NCBI RefSeq assembly: GCF_000424985.1
Contig: NZ_AUKX01000006.1
Location: forward strand, 82,755-146,754
Reading direction: 5' to 3'
DNA length: 64,000 nt
DNA from: Arenibacter latericius DSM 15913
GTDB taxonomy: Bacteria; Bacteroidota; Bacteroidia; Flavobacteriales; Flavobacteriaceae
Every line of letters begins with the position of its first letter. The stretch's first letter is position 1. The notes under the pieces were generated by a model. That model ran no database searches and was not told where the DNA came from. It was given only the letters and a program-made list of their open reading frames with translations. This document shows positions 44,993 through 53,161 of this stretch, piece after piece. The position numbers and the translations under genes are program-made.

Positions 44993-46273
44993 CTAAGCAA
45001 TCCGCTCCATCTTTTTTTGGATCTCTGCTAGGCACAAATTTCCTAGGCTTCCCTTGTGGGTGTGTTTTATATCCCGTTTTGGAGTAAAGGTCCCTTCATT
45101 AATTTCTTTCCCCATTTTTTTATAGGCATCTCTAAACGGGACTCCGCTCAATACCAGCTCATTTAAAGTGTCTACGCTGAATAGATAATCGTATTTAGGA
45201 TCTTCTAAAATAGCGTTGTTTACTCTTATCTCGCGTAAGCTGAAGGTAAGGATCTCTAAACAGGCTTTAAGATCTTGAATGGCTGGTACAATCACTTCTT
45301 TTACCAATTGTAAATCTCTATGATAGCCGCTGGGTAGGTTATTAGTTATTAGGATTAATTGATTAGGTACTGCCTGTAGTTTGTTACACTTACCTCGTAC
45401 AAGTTCAAAAACATCTGGATTCTTCTTATGAGGCATAATACTACTTCCTGTAGTAAGTTCATCTGGGAAGGAAATGAAATCGAAATTCTGACTCATGTAC
45501 AGGCAAATATCCATCGCCATTTTAGATAAGGTAGCGGCAACATTACTCATTCCGAATGCTGCTGCTTTCTCTACTTTACCACGTCCCATTTGAGCGGCCA
45601 CAACATTGTACTTCATGGTTTCGAAGCCCATTTCCTCTGTAGTGAAATCACGGTCAATTGGGAAAGAACTTCCATATCCTGCTGCACTACCTAACGGATT
45701 CTGATCTGCCACCTTGTAGGCGGCATCTATGAAGTACAAATCGTCTACCAAACTTTCTGCATAAGCAGAAAACCACAGCCCAAAAGAAGAAGGCATTGCA
45801 ATCTGTAAGTGGGTATAACCAGGTAATAAAACGGATTTATATTTATCGGCTAAGTTTATAAGTAGATCAAAAAGAACTTTTACCTCACTTTTTATTTCTG
45901 CAAGTTCGTTTTTAAGATAGAGGTGCATGGCAACTAAAACCTGATCGTTCCTAGATCTTGCCGTATGTATCTTTTTACCGGTATCGCCCAATTTTTTGGT
46001 TAGGACATATTCAATTTTGGAATGCATATCCTCAAAATTGTCTTCTATAACAAATTTCCCCTTCTCAATAGTTTTTGCGATATTATCTAACTCCTTTACT
46101 AAATCCTGGGTTTCATTTGGCGTAATTAGGCCAATTTTACCCAGCATCTTGGCATGTGCCTTAGAGGCGATTACATCATACTTTGCTAAGAGCAGATCTA
46201 ATTCTCTGTCGTTTCCTACTGTAAAATGATCAATTTTTTTATCCGTGCTAAAGCCTTTGTCCCAAAGTTTCAT
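44993..46273 (-). CDS. argH: Argininosuccinate lyase
   Basis: A 426-residue member of the fumarase/aspartase superfamily. The signature loop GSSIMPHKKNPDVFELVRGK (GSxxMxxKxN) is near residue 265; the catalytic-region motifs HTARSRNDQVLVA and GYTHLQIAMPSSFG are present. It splits argininosuccinate into arginine and fumarate, the last step of the pathway. Last gene of the arg operon, about 80 bp after argE; slightly shorter than the 460-residue E. coli enzyme. Confidence 0.96.
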   Translation of the reverse strand: MKLWDKGFSTDKKIDHFTVGNDRELDLLLAKYDVIASKAHAKMLGKIGLITPNETQDLVKELDNIAKTIEKGKFVIEDNFEDMHSKIEYVLTKKLGDTGKKIHTARSRNDQVLVAMHLYLKNELAEIKSEVKVLFDLLINLADKYKSVLLPGYTHLQIAMPSSFGLWFSAYAESLVDDLYFIDAAYKVADQNPLGSAAGYGSSFPIDRDFTTEEMGFETMKYNVVAAQMGRGKVEKAAAFGMSNVAATLSKMAMDICLYMSQNFDFISFPDELTTGSSIMPHKKNPDVFELVRGKCNKLQAVPNQLILITNNLPSGYHRDLQLVKEVIVPAIQDLKACLEILTFSLREIRVNNAILEDPKYDYLFSVDTLNELVLSGVPFRDAYKKMGKEINEGTFTPKRDIKHTHKGSLGNLCLAEIQKKMERIA

Positions 46274-46351
46274 TTTCTATATGTTTTTATTTCCCAATAA
46301 GAGGGAATATGGTTTGTTGTTGTTAATATCTATCAATCTTTGCTTAATTGA

Positions 46352-47422
46352 CTATTTATTCAACAGAAATCCTTCTAATATTTTGATGTACAAGTCAACT
46401 CCTTCTTCAATTTCGCTAAGATAAATAAATTCGTCTGCAGAATGAGAACGCGTACTATCTCCAGGCCCTAATTTTAAAGACTGGCAATATAAACATGCCT
46501 GATCCGATAGGGTAGGAGAGCCATAGGTTTCTCTGCCAAGTGCTATACCTGATTGTACCAAAGGGTGTTCCTTGGCTATAGAGGATGAGTTTAGACGTAA
46601 GGACCGCGGTTCCATCTCGCAAGGGGCTTCTTGGGCTAGAATGTCTGCAATTTCCTGATTGCTATAACGGTCGTTTACCCGTACATCAATAACTAAATCT
46701 ACATGACCAGGGACAACATTGTGTTGATTGCCGGCTTTTAGTTGAGTTACCGTAAGTTTTACTTCACCTAATGCTTCAGAAACTTTAGGGAATTTATAAT
46801 CTTTAAACCATTGCAATACCTCAATAGTATTGTAAATAGCATTGTTGTTGTTAGGATGTGCCGCGTGCGAAGGCGTACCACTCACTTTTCCGTCGAAAAC
46901 TACCAGTCCTTTCTCGGCAATGGCCAATTGCATTAATGTAGGCTCCCCAACTATAGCAACGTCAATTTTAGGAAGAAGGGGTAACATACTGTTTAGTCCA
47001 TTTGGGCCCGAACTTTCCTCTTCTGCAGAAGCCACTATAATAATATTATGGCTTAAGTTTTCTTTGTCATAAAAATAGGTGAAAGTAGCCAGGAGAGATA
47101 CTAGGCATCCTCCCGCATCATTGCTTCCCAATCCATAGAGTTTCCCGTCTTCTACATGTGGATGAAAGGGGTCTTTGGTATAAGATGAATTGGGTTTAAC
47201 AGTATCATGATGCGAGTTTAATAAGAGGTTTGGCTTATTAGCATCATAGTGTTTGTTAAAGGCGTATACGTTATTTTTCTCCCTTTTAAATGGGATGTTG
47301 AAATCGCTCAACCATTTTTCAATGGTATCCGCGGTTTTATCTTCTTCGGAAGAGAAGGACTGAATACTGATCAATTGATGAAGTAATTCAATAGCTTTTT
47401 CCGTTCGTTGTTTCTGATCCAT
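46352..47422 (-). CDS. argE: M20-family N-acylornithine/N-acylcitrulline deacylase (ArgE)
   Basis: A 356-residue M20 metallopeptidase. Metal ligands and catalytic residues are visible: NSHHDTVK (His, Asp), LGSNDAGG (bridging Asp), ASAEEESSG (catalytic Glu pair), and SRSHSADEF (last His). In organisms with ArgF' the substrate is N-acetyl- or N-succinyl-L-citrulline instead of N-acetylornithine, because carbamoylation comes first. It lies 6 bp downstream of argB in the operon. Confidence 0.9.
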   Translation of the reverse strand: MDQKQRTEKAIELLHQLISIQSFSSEEDKTADTIEKWLSDFNIPFKREKNNVYAFNKHYDANKPNLLLNSHHDTVKPNSSYTKDPFHPHVEDGKLYGLGSNDAGGCLVSLLATFTYFYDKENLSHNIIIVASAEEESSGPNGLNSMLPLLPKIDVAIVGEPTLMQLAIAEKGLVVFDGKVSGTPSHAAHPNNNNAIYNTIEVLQWFKDYKFPKVSEALGEVKLTVTQLKAGNQHNVVPGHVDLVIDVRVNDRYSNQEIADILAQEAPCEMEPRSLRLNSSSIAKEHPLVQSGIALGRETYGSPTLSDQACLYCQSLKLGPGDSTRSHSADEFIYLSEIEEGVDLYIKILEGFLLNK

Positions 47423-47428
47423 AATAAT

Positions 47429-48208
47429 TTATAAGGTAATTGTGGTATACAAAGTTGCGTTGGGAGCTAACATGCTAATATTTCCAATGCAAACCTTGCC
47501 TACGTTTTTATGAAGCGCATGAAAGCAATTTTCCAATTTGGGTAGCATGCCATCCGCTATAATTTTCTTTTCTAATAATTCTTGATAGTTGCCTGGCTCC
47601 AAGTGTTTTACTACGGAGTCTTCGTCTGCTATATCAAACAATACCCCTTTCTTTTCAAAGCAATAATATAAGGTGGTGTCAAAGGCGTCACTCATCCCAA
47701 TAGCTACTTCTGAAGCAATGGTATCTGCATTAGTGTTTAATAATTGCCCCTCTTTATTGTGGGTGATTGCGCAGAATACCGGAGTAAAATCCGCTTGCAG
47801 TAATTGATAAATAGCAAGGGTGTTTACTTCTTCTACATCACCAGCAAAACCGTAATCTATATCTTTTACTGGGCGTTTTACAGCTCTGATGGTATTGCCA
47901 TCGGCACCGCTTAATCCTATTGCATTGGTGTCGCGAGCTTGTAATTGGGCTACGATATTTTTATTGGCTAGGCCGCCATATACCATAGTGATAACCTTTA
48001 AACCTTCGGCATCCGTAATTCGGCGTCCTCCAATCATTTTGGATTCTACTCCTAGTTTGTTAGCTATTTGAGTAGCTAATTTACCTCCTCCATGGACCAA
48101 TATTTTTGGGCCTTCCATGGTGGAAAAGGCATCTAAGAATTTATGGAGTTCTGCTTCGTTCTCTATTACGTTGCCTCCAATTTTCACTATGGATAACTTC
48201 TTTTTCAT
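47429..48208 (-). CDS. argB: N-acylglutamate kinase (ArgB)
   Basis: A 259-residue amino-acid kinase. ATP-binding Gly loop VKIGGNVIE and substrate loop VHGGGKLATQIANKLG are at the N-terminus, and GLSGADGNTIRAVKRP matches the N-acetylglutamate kinase signature. It phosphorylates N-acetyl- or N-succinylglutamate. The extended N-terminal helix that gives arginine feedback inhibition in hexameric NAGKs is absent, so feedback by arginine on this enzyme is less likely (inference). Between argF' and argE. Confidence 0.93.
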   Translation of the reverse strand: MKKKLSIVKIGGNVIENEAELHKFLDAFSTMEGPKILVHGGGKLATQIANKLGVESKMIGGRRITDAEGLKVITMVYGGLANKNIVAQLQARDTNAIGLSGADGNTIRAVKRPVKDIDYGFAGDVEEVNTLAIYQLLQADFTPVFCAITHNKEGQLLNTNADTIASEVAIGMSDAFDTTLYYCFEKKGVLFDIADEDSVVKHLEPGNYQELLEKKIIADGMLPKLENCFHALHKNVGKVCIGNISMLAPNATLYTTITL

Positions 48209-48291
48209 AAGCCCTAATTAGTCGCTCCTATTCGGAGAAATTGATATATCTTATTTCCTTTAGCCTTTCATTAGGCATCGGAATATGCAGA

Positions 48292-49236
48292 TTACTTGTC
48301 TAAACTATGTAAAACCTTTTTTAGCACTATTTGTGCGGCATAGGTCCTGTTGTTGGCTTGTTCTATCACTAAGGATTGTTCCCCATCTAATACTTCGTCT
48401 GCTACTACTACGTTTCGTCTAACTGGTAAACAGTGCATAAACTTGGCTTTTCCCAATTTTTTTTCGGTCATAGTCCAGTTTTTATCCTGATTTAATACCT
48501 TCCCGTAGTCCTGGTAATTGCTCCAGTTTTTCACGTATACAAAATCGGCATCTTCTAAAGCCTTGTCTTGGTCGTATTCAATTTTTGTATCCTTGGTGAT
48601 TTCGGGGTTTAAATCGTACCCCTTAGGATGAGTAATTACAAAATCTGCATCTTGTAATTGCATCATCTCTATAAAAGAATTTGCTACAGCATGCGGTAGC
48701 GCTTTCGGATGCGGAGCCCATGAAAGAACTACCTTGGGTTTTTTCTTGGTATTATTTTCGGAGAGCGTAATGGCGTCTGCTAATGCCTGTAACGGGTGCC
48801 CAATGGAGCTTTCCATATTAATTACAGGTATACCAGCATATTTTTTAAAATTATTAAGTACTACCTCGGCCTCATCTTGTTCCTTGTCGGTTAAGGAGGC
48901 AAAAGCTCGTATACCTACAACATCACAATACTGTGCTACTACTTTAGCGGCTTCCTTAATGTGTTCGGATGTGCCTTGGTCCATAATAGTGCCATCTTCA
49001 TACTCTAAGGCCCAGCCCTCACTACCAAAATTCATAACTATAACTTCCATTCCAAGGTTCATTGCCGCCTTTTGAGTGCTAAGGCGGGTTCTTAGGCTAT
49101 TATTAAAAAATAATAGGCAAATGGTTTTGCCCGCACCTAATGTTTTGTATTGCATAGGAGCAGCTTTTAAGGATTTTGCTTCTTCTACCCATTGGGGAAG
49201 CGAGTCAATGTCTTGTAAGGATAAATAATGTTGCAT
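48292..49236 (-). CDS. argF': N-acetyl/N-succinylornithine carbamoyltransferase
   Basis: A 314-residue transcarbamylase. The carbamoyl-phosphate motif S47-L-R-T-R51 and the HPLQALAD motif are present. The FNNSLRTRLSTQKAAMNLG and HCLPVRRNVVVADEV blocks belong to the acylornithine branch and not to classical ArgF. The residue I align with the published specificity switch (Glu in the acetyl-specific Xanthomonas enzyme, Pro90 in the succinyl-specific Bacteroides enzyme) is Ser90 in MDQGTSEHIK. It makes N-acylcitrulline. Four bp separate it from proB. Confidence 0.9.
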   Translation of the reverse strand: MQHYLSLQDIDSLPQWVEEAKSLKAAPMQYKTLGAGKTICLLFFNNSLRTRLSTQKAAMNLGMEVIVMNFGSEGWALEYEDGTIMDQGTSEHIKEAAKVVAQYCDVVGIRAFASLTDKEQDEAEVVLNNFKKYAGIPVINMESSIGHPLQALADAITLSENNTKKKPKVVLSWAPHPKALPHAVANSFIEMMQLQDADFVITHPKGYDLNPEITKDTKIEYDQDKALEDADFVYVKNWSNYQDYGKVLNQDKNWTMTEKKLGKAKFMHCLPVRRNVVVADEVLDGEQSLVIEQANNRTYAAQIVLKKVLHSLDK

Positions 49237-49240
49237 GTTT

Positions 49241-50002
49241 TTATTTTATTGTGGTAAAGGCAATTTTATTTTCTAAAGCGTTAATTATAAAATTTTCCTG
49301 GATGCCGTTTACTATCCAGGTTTCTATATTTGCGTTTTGTGCAATGGTGGCTGCTTCTATCTTAGATTGCATTCCTCCGGTTCCGTGCGAGGATTTGGAG
49401 TTGCTGATCTCCTTTTCTAAAGATGCCAAGCTTTGGACTTGCGTTATAGTTTTGGGATCGTTGGTTTCTATAGACTCCTTAGTGTAAATACCATTAGTAT
49501 TGGTGGCAATAATCAATAAGTCTGCATTGATTAGAGCCGCAGTAAGAGCGGCAAGTTTATCATTGTCACCAAATTTTATCTCATCAGTTGCCACGGTATC
49601 ATTCTCGTTAATAATTGGGATAAAATTATTAGCAACTAGGACGTTTATGGTATTACGAATATTTTCTTTGGATACTTGTTTTTCAAAATCGGAATAAGAC
49701 AATAGGCATTGGGAAGTAAACAATCCTAATTCTCTGAAATTTTCTTGAAAAATTCGCATTAGATGGGGTTGTCCAATGGAGGCCAAAGCTTGTTTAACCG
49801 TTATTTCTTCCCCATTATGCTCCAGTTTTACAAATTGTTTTGCTGCTGCAATAGCACCTGAACTTACTATTATAAATTCGTATTGGTCATTCAGTTTAGC
49901 AATTTGTCGGCCAATATCCTCAATTTTTCCTCGTGATATATGATCGGTTTCCTTGGTGAGGGTATTAGATCCTATTTTTAATAATATTCTTTTTCGTTTC
50001 AT
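49241..50002 (-). CDS. proB: Glutamate 5-kinase, short form
   Basis: About 253 residues from the ATG at 50002; an in-frame ATG at 50029 would add nine residues before the conserved MKRKRILLKIGSNTLT. Amino-acid kinase fold with the ProB signature NENDTVATDEIKFGDNDKLA and the C-terminal GTGGMQSKIEAA. It makes glutamyl 5-phosphate, the first proline step. It lacks the C-terminal PUA domain of the 367-residue E. coli enzyme. It is embedded in an arginine operon, and the next proline enzyme, ProA, is not encoded in the window. Confidence 0.93.
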   Translation of the reverse strand: MKRKRILLKIGSNTLTKETDHISRGKIEDIGRQIAKLNDQYEFIIVSSGAIAAAKQFVKLEHNGEEITVKQALASIGQPHLMRIFQENFRELGLFTSQCLLSYSDFEKQVSKENIRNTINVLVANNFIPIINENDTVATDEIKFGDNDKLAALTAALINADLLIIATNTNGIYTKESIETNDPKTITQVQSLASLEKEISNSKSSHGTGGMQSKIEAATIAQNANIETWIVNGIQENFIINALENKIAFTTIK

Positions 50003-50043
50003 TTTCCTTGCTTTAACCGATTTGTCCAAAGTACTCTGGTGAC

Positions 50044-50076
50044 GTACAGGTCATTTTGCTCCCCTATGACCTGTAC
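50044..50076. repeat. Inverted repeat in the argD-proB gap
   Basis: GTACAGGTCAT (50044-50054) and ATGACCTGTAC (50066-50076) form a perfect 11-bp stem with an 11-nt loop, starting 5 bp after the argD stop. On the operon strand no U-run follows, so it is not a normal terminator; an mRNA-stabilising or processing hairpin is possible. Confidence 0.6.
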
Positions 50077-50080
50077 TTTA

Positions 50081-51208
50081 TTACTCTAACTCTTTTTTAA
50101 GAGCATCGAAAAATTGATCTAGATTTTCCTTGGTTATATTCAATGCCGGTAATATTCTTAATACATGTTTGTTATTGGCACCACCGGTAAACATATGCTG
50201 GTTGTAAATTAATTTCTTTCTCAGTTCGCCTACCTCAAAATCGAACTCTAGCCCCAACATAAGTCCCATTCCTTTTACCTGTTTTACTTGAGGTATAGTA
50301 GCTGCTTTTAATTTAAAATATTCAAAGAGTTCAGCTGAGTTTTCTATGAGATTTTCTTTTTCAATCACCTCTAAAACAGCTAGCCCTGCAGCACATGCCA
50401 AATGATTTCCTCCAAAAGTGGTACCCAAAAGTCCGTAAGATGCTTTTATGCTATCATGAATCAACACCCCACCTATAGGAAAACCATTCCCCATTCCTTT
50501 AGCTACGGTAATAATATCTGGTTTAATATTAAAGTGTTGGAAAGCAAAGAACTTACCACTCCTTCCATATCCACATTGCACTTCGTCTGCAATCAGGATA
50601 ACCTCATACTCCTTACATAGTTTAGCAACATTCTCATAGAAGTCTGGTGAAGGCATATCTAAACCACCAACTCCTTGAATTGTTTCTATGATTACGGCAC
50701 AGACGTCTTTTTTACTAATCTCGCTGATAAAAGCTTGTAGGTCATTAAAAGGAAGAATGCTTACCTTTTGTTGTTTGTTGATAGGGGCATTAATTTTTTC
50801 ATTATCGGTAACAGCTACCGCCGCTGAGGTTCTACCGTGAAATCCATTTTTAAAGGAAATTACACGCGATTTTCCGTTTTGGAAGGAAGCTAGTTTTAAA
50901 GCATTTTCATTCGCTTCTGCTCCAGAATTACAAAGGAACAGATTGTAGTCTTCACAATTGGAAAGTTTACCCAATTTGCTAGCCAACTCCTCCTGAATAG
51001 GGTTTTGGATGGCATTACTATAAAAACCAATTTTCTCTAACTGATCTTTTAATCGGTTTACGTAGGTGGGATGGGAGTGCCCTATAGAAATTACAGCGTG
51101 ACCTCCATAAAAATCTAAGTAATCTTGGCCTTTGTCATCGGTAACCACGATTCCCTTTGCTGATACGGGGGTTACATCGTAAAGTGGATATACGTCAAAT
51201 AAATTCAT
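50081..51208 (-). CDS. argD: Acylornithine aminotransferase (ArgD)
   Basis: A 375-residue class-III PLP aminotransferase. The signature ADEVQCGYGRSGKFFAFQH precedes the PLP lysine in ITVAKGMGNGFPIGG; the phosphate-binding NSGAEANENALKLA is near residue 97. It transaminates N-acylglutamate semialdehyde to N-acylornithine with glutamate. Ornithine aminotransferase is a close relative, but the operon context argues for the biosynthetic role. It lies between proC and proB, with hairpin-bearing gaps on both sides. Confidence 0.92.
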   Translation of the reverse strand: MNLFDVYPLYDVTPVSAKGIVVTDDKGQDYLDFYGGHAVISIGHSHPTYVNRLKDQLEKIGFYSNAIQNPIQEELASKLGKLSNCEDYNLFLCNSGAEANENALKLASFQNGKSRVISFKNGFHGRTSAAVAVTDNEKINAPINKQQKVSILPFNDLQAFISEISKKDVCAVIIETIQGVGGLDMPSPDFYENVAKLCKEYEVILIADEVQCGYGRSGKFFAFQHFNIKPDIITVAKGMGNGFPIGGVLIHDSIKASYGLLGTTFGGNHLACAAGLAVLEVIEKENLIENSAELFEYFKLKAATIPQVKQVKGMGLMLGLEFDFEVGELRKKLIYNQHMFTGGANNKHVLRILPALNITKENLDQFFDALKKELE

Positions 51209-51229
51209 CTGTTATAATTCTTTTTTTGG

Positions 51230-51253
51230 CTCTTAAAGGCTAGCCTTTAAGAG
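51230..51253. repeat. 24-bp perfect palindrome in the proC-argD gap
   Basis: CTCTTAAAGGC (51230-51240) and GCCTTTAAGAG (51243-51253) with TA between them form one uninterrupted palindrome. Only 14 bp separate it from the proC ATG side end (51268). On the operon strand it is followed by an A-run, so it does not look like an intrinsic terminator for this operon. Confidence 0.6.
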
Positions 51254-51267
51254 AAATTAGTAAAGGG

Positions 51268-52062
51268 CTATTCCTTTTTAATTTCGTTTATTTTATCAAA
51301 AGATGCTAAGATCCCCCTAATTAAGGAAGAGCTCAGACCTTGGTGTTCCATTTCGTTAAGTCCAGATATGGTACATCCCTTTGGGGTGGTTACCTTATCT
51401 ATTTCGTGTTCTGGATGGCTTTCCGATTCTATTAATAAGTTTGCAGCTCCGTTACAAGTGTGCATCGCTAATTCTTGAGCCTCTTTAGCATCAAACCCTA
51501 GTTGGATTGCGCCTTGAGTGGTGGCGCGTATCATACGCATCCAAAAGGCGATTCCACTAGCGCAGATAACCGTAGCAGCTTGCATTTGTTGTTCAGGAAT
51601 TTGTAGGGAATGCCCCATTCTGTTGAAAATAGCTTTAGCTAGCTCTATACGTTTAAGCCCCTTTTCATTGCTACATATACAGGTCATGGATTTTCCCACT
51701 GAAATAGCGGTATTGGGCATAGCTCTAATAATATAGTTATCGGACCCAATAACTTCTTCCATTTTAGCAATACTAAATCCAGTTATGGTAGAGATAATCA
51801 CATGCTTGTCTGTAAGAAGGTCTTTTACCTCATTCAAAATTTTTGTGAATTGTCCCGGCTGAACGGTAAAAATTAAAATGTCGGACTTGCTTACTGCCTC
51901 TCTATTGTCGGAGGTGGTGCTTACAATACCATATTCTTCCAACTCTTTAAGATCGCCCAAATTTCTTTTGGTGAGGACCATGGAGGTAGCGCCATTAGTG
52001 CTCAAAATACCTTCGGCAATGGACATCCCTAAATTTCCGGCCCCTATAATGGCTATTTTCAT
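51268..52062 (-). CDS. proC: Pyrroline-5-carboxylate reductase
   Basis: A 264-residue Rossmann-fold reductase with the dinucleotide loop IIGAGNLGMSIAEGI and the MPNTAISVGKSMT motif. The C-terminal signature TTPKGCTISGLNEMEHQGL corresponds to the ProC pattern, although the central SGSGPA motif reads ASGIAF here. It reduces pyrroline-5-carboxylate to proline. Its presence in the arg operon, next to argC and argD, couples proline with arginine supply. Hairpin-bearing gaps flank it. Confidence 0.88.
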   Translation of the reverse strand: MKIAIIGAGNLGMSIAEGILSTNGATSMVLTKRNLGDLKELEEYGIVSTTSDNREAVSKSDILIFTVQPGQFTKILNEVKDLLTDKHVIISTITGFSIAKMEEVIGSDNYIIRAMPNTAISVGKSMTCICSNEKGLKRIELAKAIFNRMGHSLQIPEQQMQAATVICASGIAFWMRMIRATTQGAIQLGFDAKEAQELAMHTCNGAANLLIESESHPEHEIDKVTTPKGCTISGLNEMEHQGLSSSLIRGILASFDKINEIKKE

Positions 52063-52134
52063 TTCCTTAATGTTTAATTACCGATTTGGACTATTATGTA
52101 AAAGCCCATTTCGGAAAAGTTTGATGGTTATTAG

Positions 52135-52171
52135 TGGAGCTCATTTTTGCTGTTGACAAGAATGAGCTCCA
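52135..52171. repeat. Inverted repeat in the argC-proC gap
   Basis: TGGAGCTCATT (52135-52145) and AATGAGCTCCA (52161-52171) form a perfect 11-bp stem with a 15-nt loop, in the 124-bp gap after argC. No U-run follows on the operon strand. Third of three similar-sized intercistronic repeats in this operon. Confidence 0.6.
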
Positions 52172-52186
52172 TGGTTTTTATGTTGA

Positions 52187-53161
52187 CTAAAAGACACCTG
52201 CTTTCAATTGTAAGCCTGCATTCTCTTCCAGGCCAAAAGCCAAATTCATGTTTTGCACTGCCTGTCCCGATGCTCCTTTTAAGAGGTTATCTATGGCAGA
52301 GGTAATTAATAAGGTATTATTGTGCTTATGCAAATGAATGTGACATTGGTTGGTGTTCACCACTTGTTTTAGGTTGAGGTCTTCTTCGGTAACCTGAGTA
52401 AATACCGCATCCTTATAAAAATCATAATACAAGGAATAAGCTTCTTCTAGGCTTCCTTTAAATTCAGTATAAGCAGTTGCCAAAATACCTCTGGTGAAGT
52501 TCCCTCTATTGGGCAGAAAGAATAATTCTCCTGTTTCTTTTTGTAGGCTTTGCAAACTTTCTTTTATCTCCCCTAGGTGTTGGTGAGTAAAGGGCTTGTA
52601 CCAGGAAACATTATTGTTTCTCCAACTGTAATGAGCAGTAGGAGAAAGGCTTGCCCCCGCACCAGTACTGCCAGTAACAGCATTTATATGTACTGGGTTA
52701 TTCAATAGGTTTGCCTTTGCTAAGGGTAGTAAAGCCAGTTGTATACCGGTAGCAAAACACCCAGGATTGGCAATATAATTTGCAGATTTAATTTCTTCTT
52801 TCTTTAGTTCTGGCAACCCATATACAAAGTTTTTACCATCAAAAAGAGCATCTGCAGCCAACCTAAAGTCGTTGCTTAGATCTATAATCTTGGTAGCCTT
52901 AGAAAATGGGTTTTCCTCTAAGAACTTAGTAGAATTACCATGCCCTAGGCATAGGAATACCACATCTACATCTGGATTTACGGTGCCTGTAAATTTTAGA
53001 TCTGTTGTCCCTAGCAGGTCGGGATGGGCAGTCGTAATCTTTTTGTTAGCCCTAGTGGTGCTATAGACAAAGTCTATTTTGGCATTAGGGTGGTTTAAAA
53101 GTATTCTAATAAGTTCGCCGCCTGTATATCCGGATCCCCCTATGATTCCTACTTTAATCAT
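52187..53161 (-). CDS. argC: N-acyl-gamma-glutamyl-phosphate reductase
   Basis: A 324-residue dehydrogenase with the NADP loop VGIIGGSGYTGGELIRIL at the N-terminus and the catalytic Cys in YIANPGCFATGIQLALLPLA (near residue 134). The Xaa-His motif region (HQHLGEI) is present. It reduces N-acylglutamyl phosphate to the semialdehyde. Its start overlaps the end of argG by 8 bp, so the two are translationally coupled. Confidence 0.95.
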   Translation of the reverse strand: MIKVGIIGGSGYTGGELIRILLNHPNAKIDFVYSTTRANKKITTAHPDLLGTTDLKFTGTVNPDVDVVFLCLGHGNSTKFLEENPFSKATKIIDLSNDFRLAADALFDGKNFVYGLPELKKEEIKSANYIANPGCFATGIQLALLPLAKANLLNNPVHINAVTGSTGAGASLSPTAHYSWRNNNVSWYKPFTHQHLGEIKESLQSLQKETGELFFLPNRGNFTRGILATAYTEFKGSLEEAYSLYYDFYKDAVFTQVTEEDLNLKQVVNTNQCHIHLHKHNNTLLITSAIDNLLKGASGQAVQNMNLAFGLEENAGLQLKAGVF

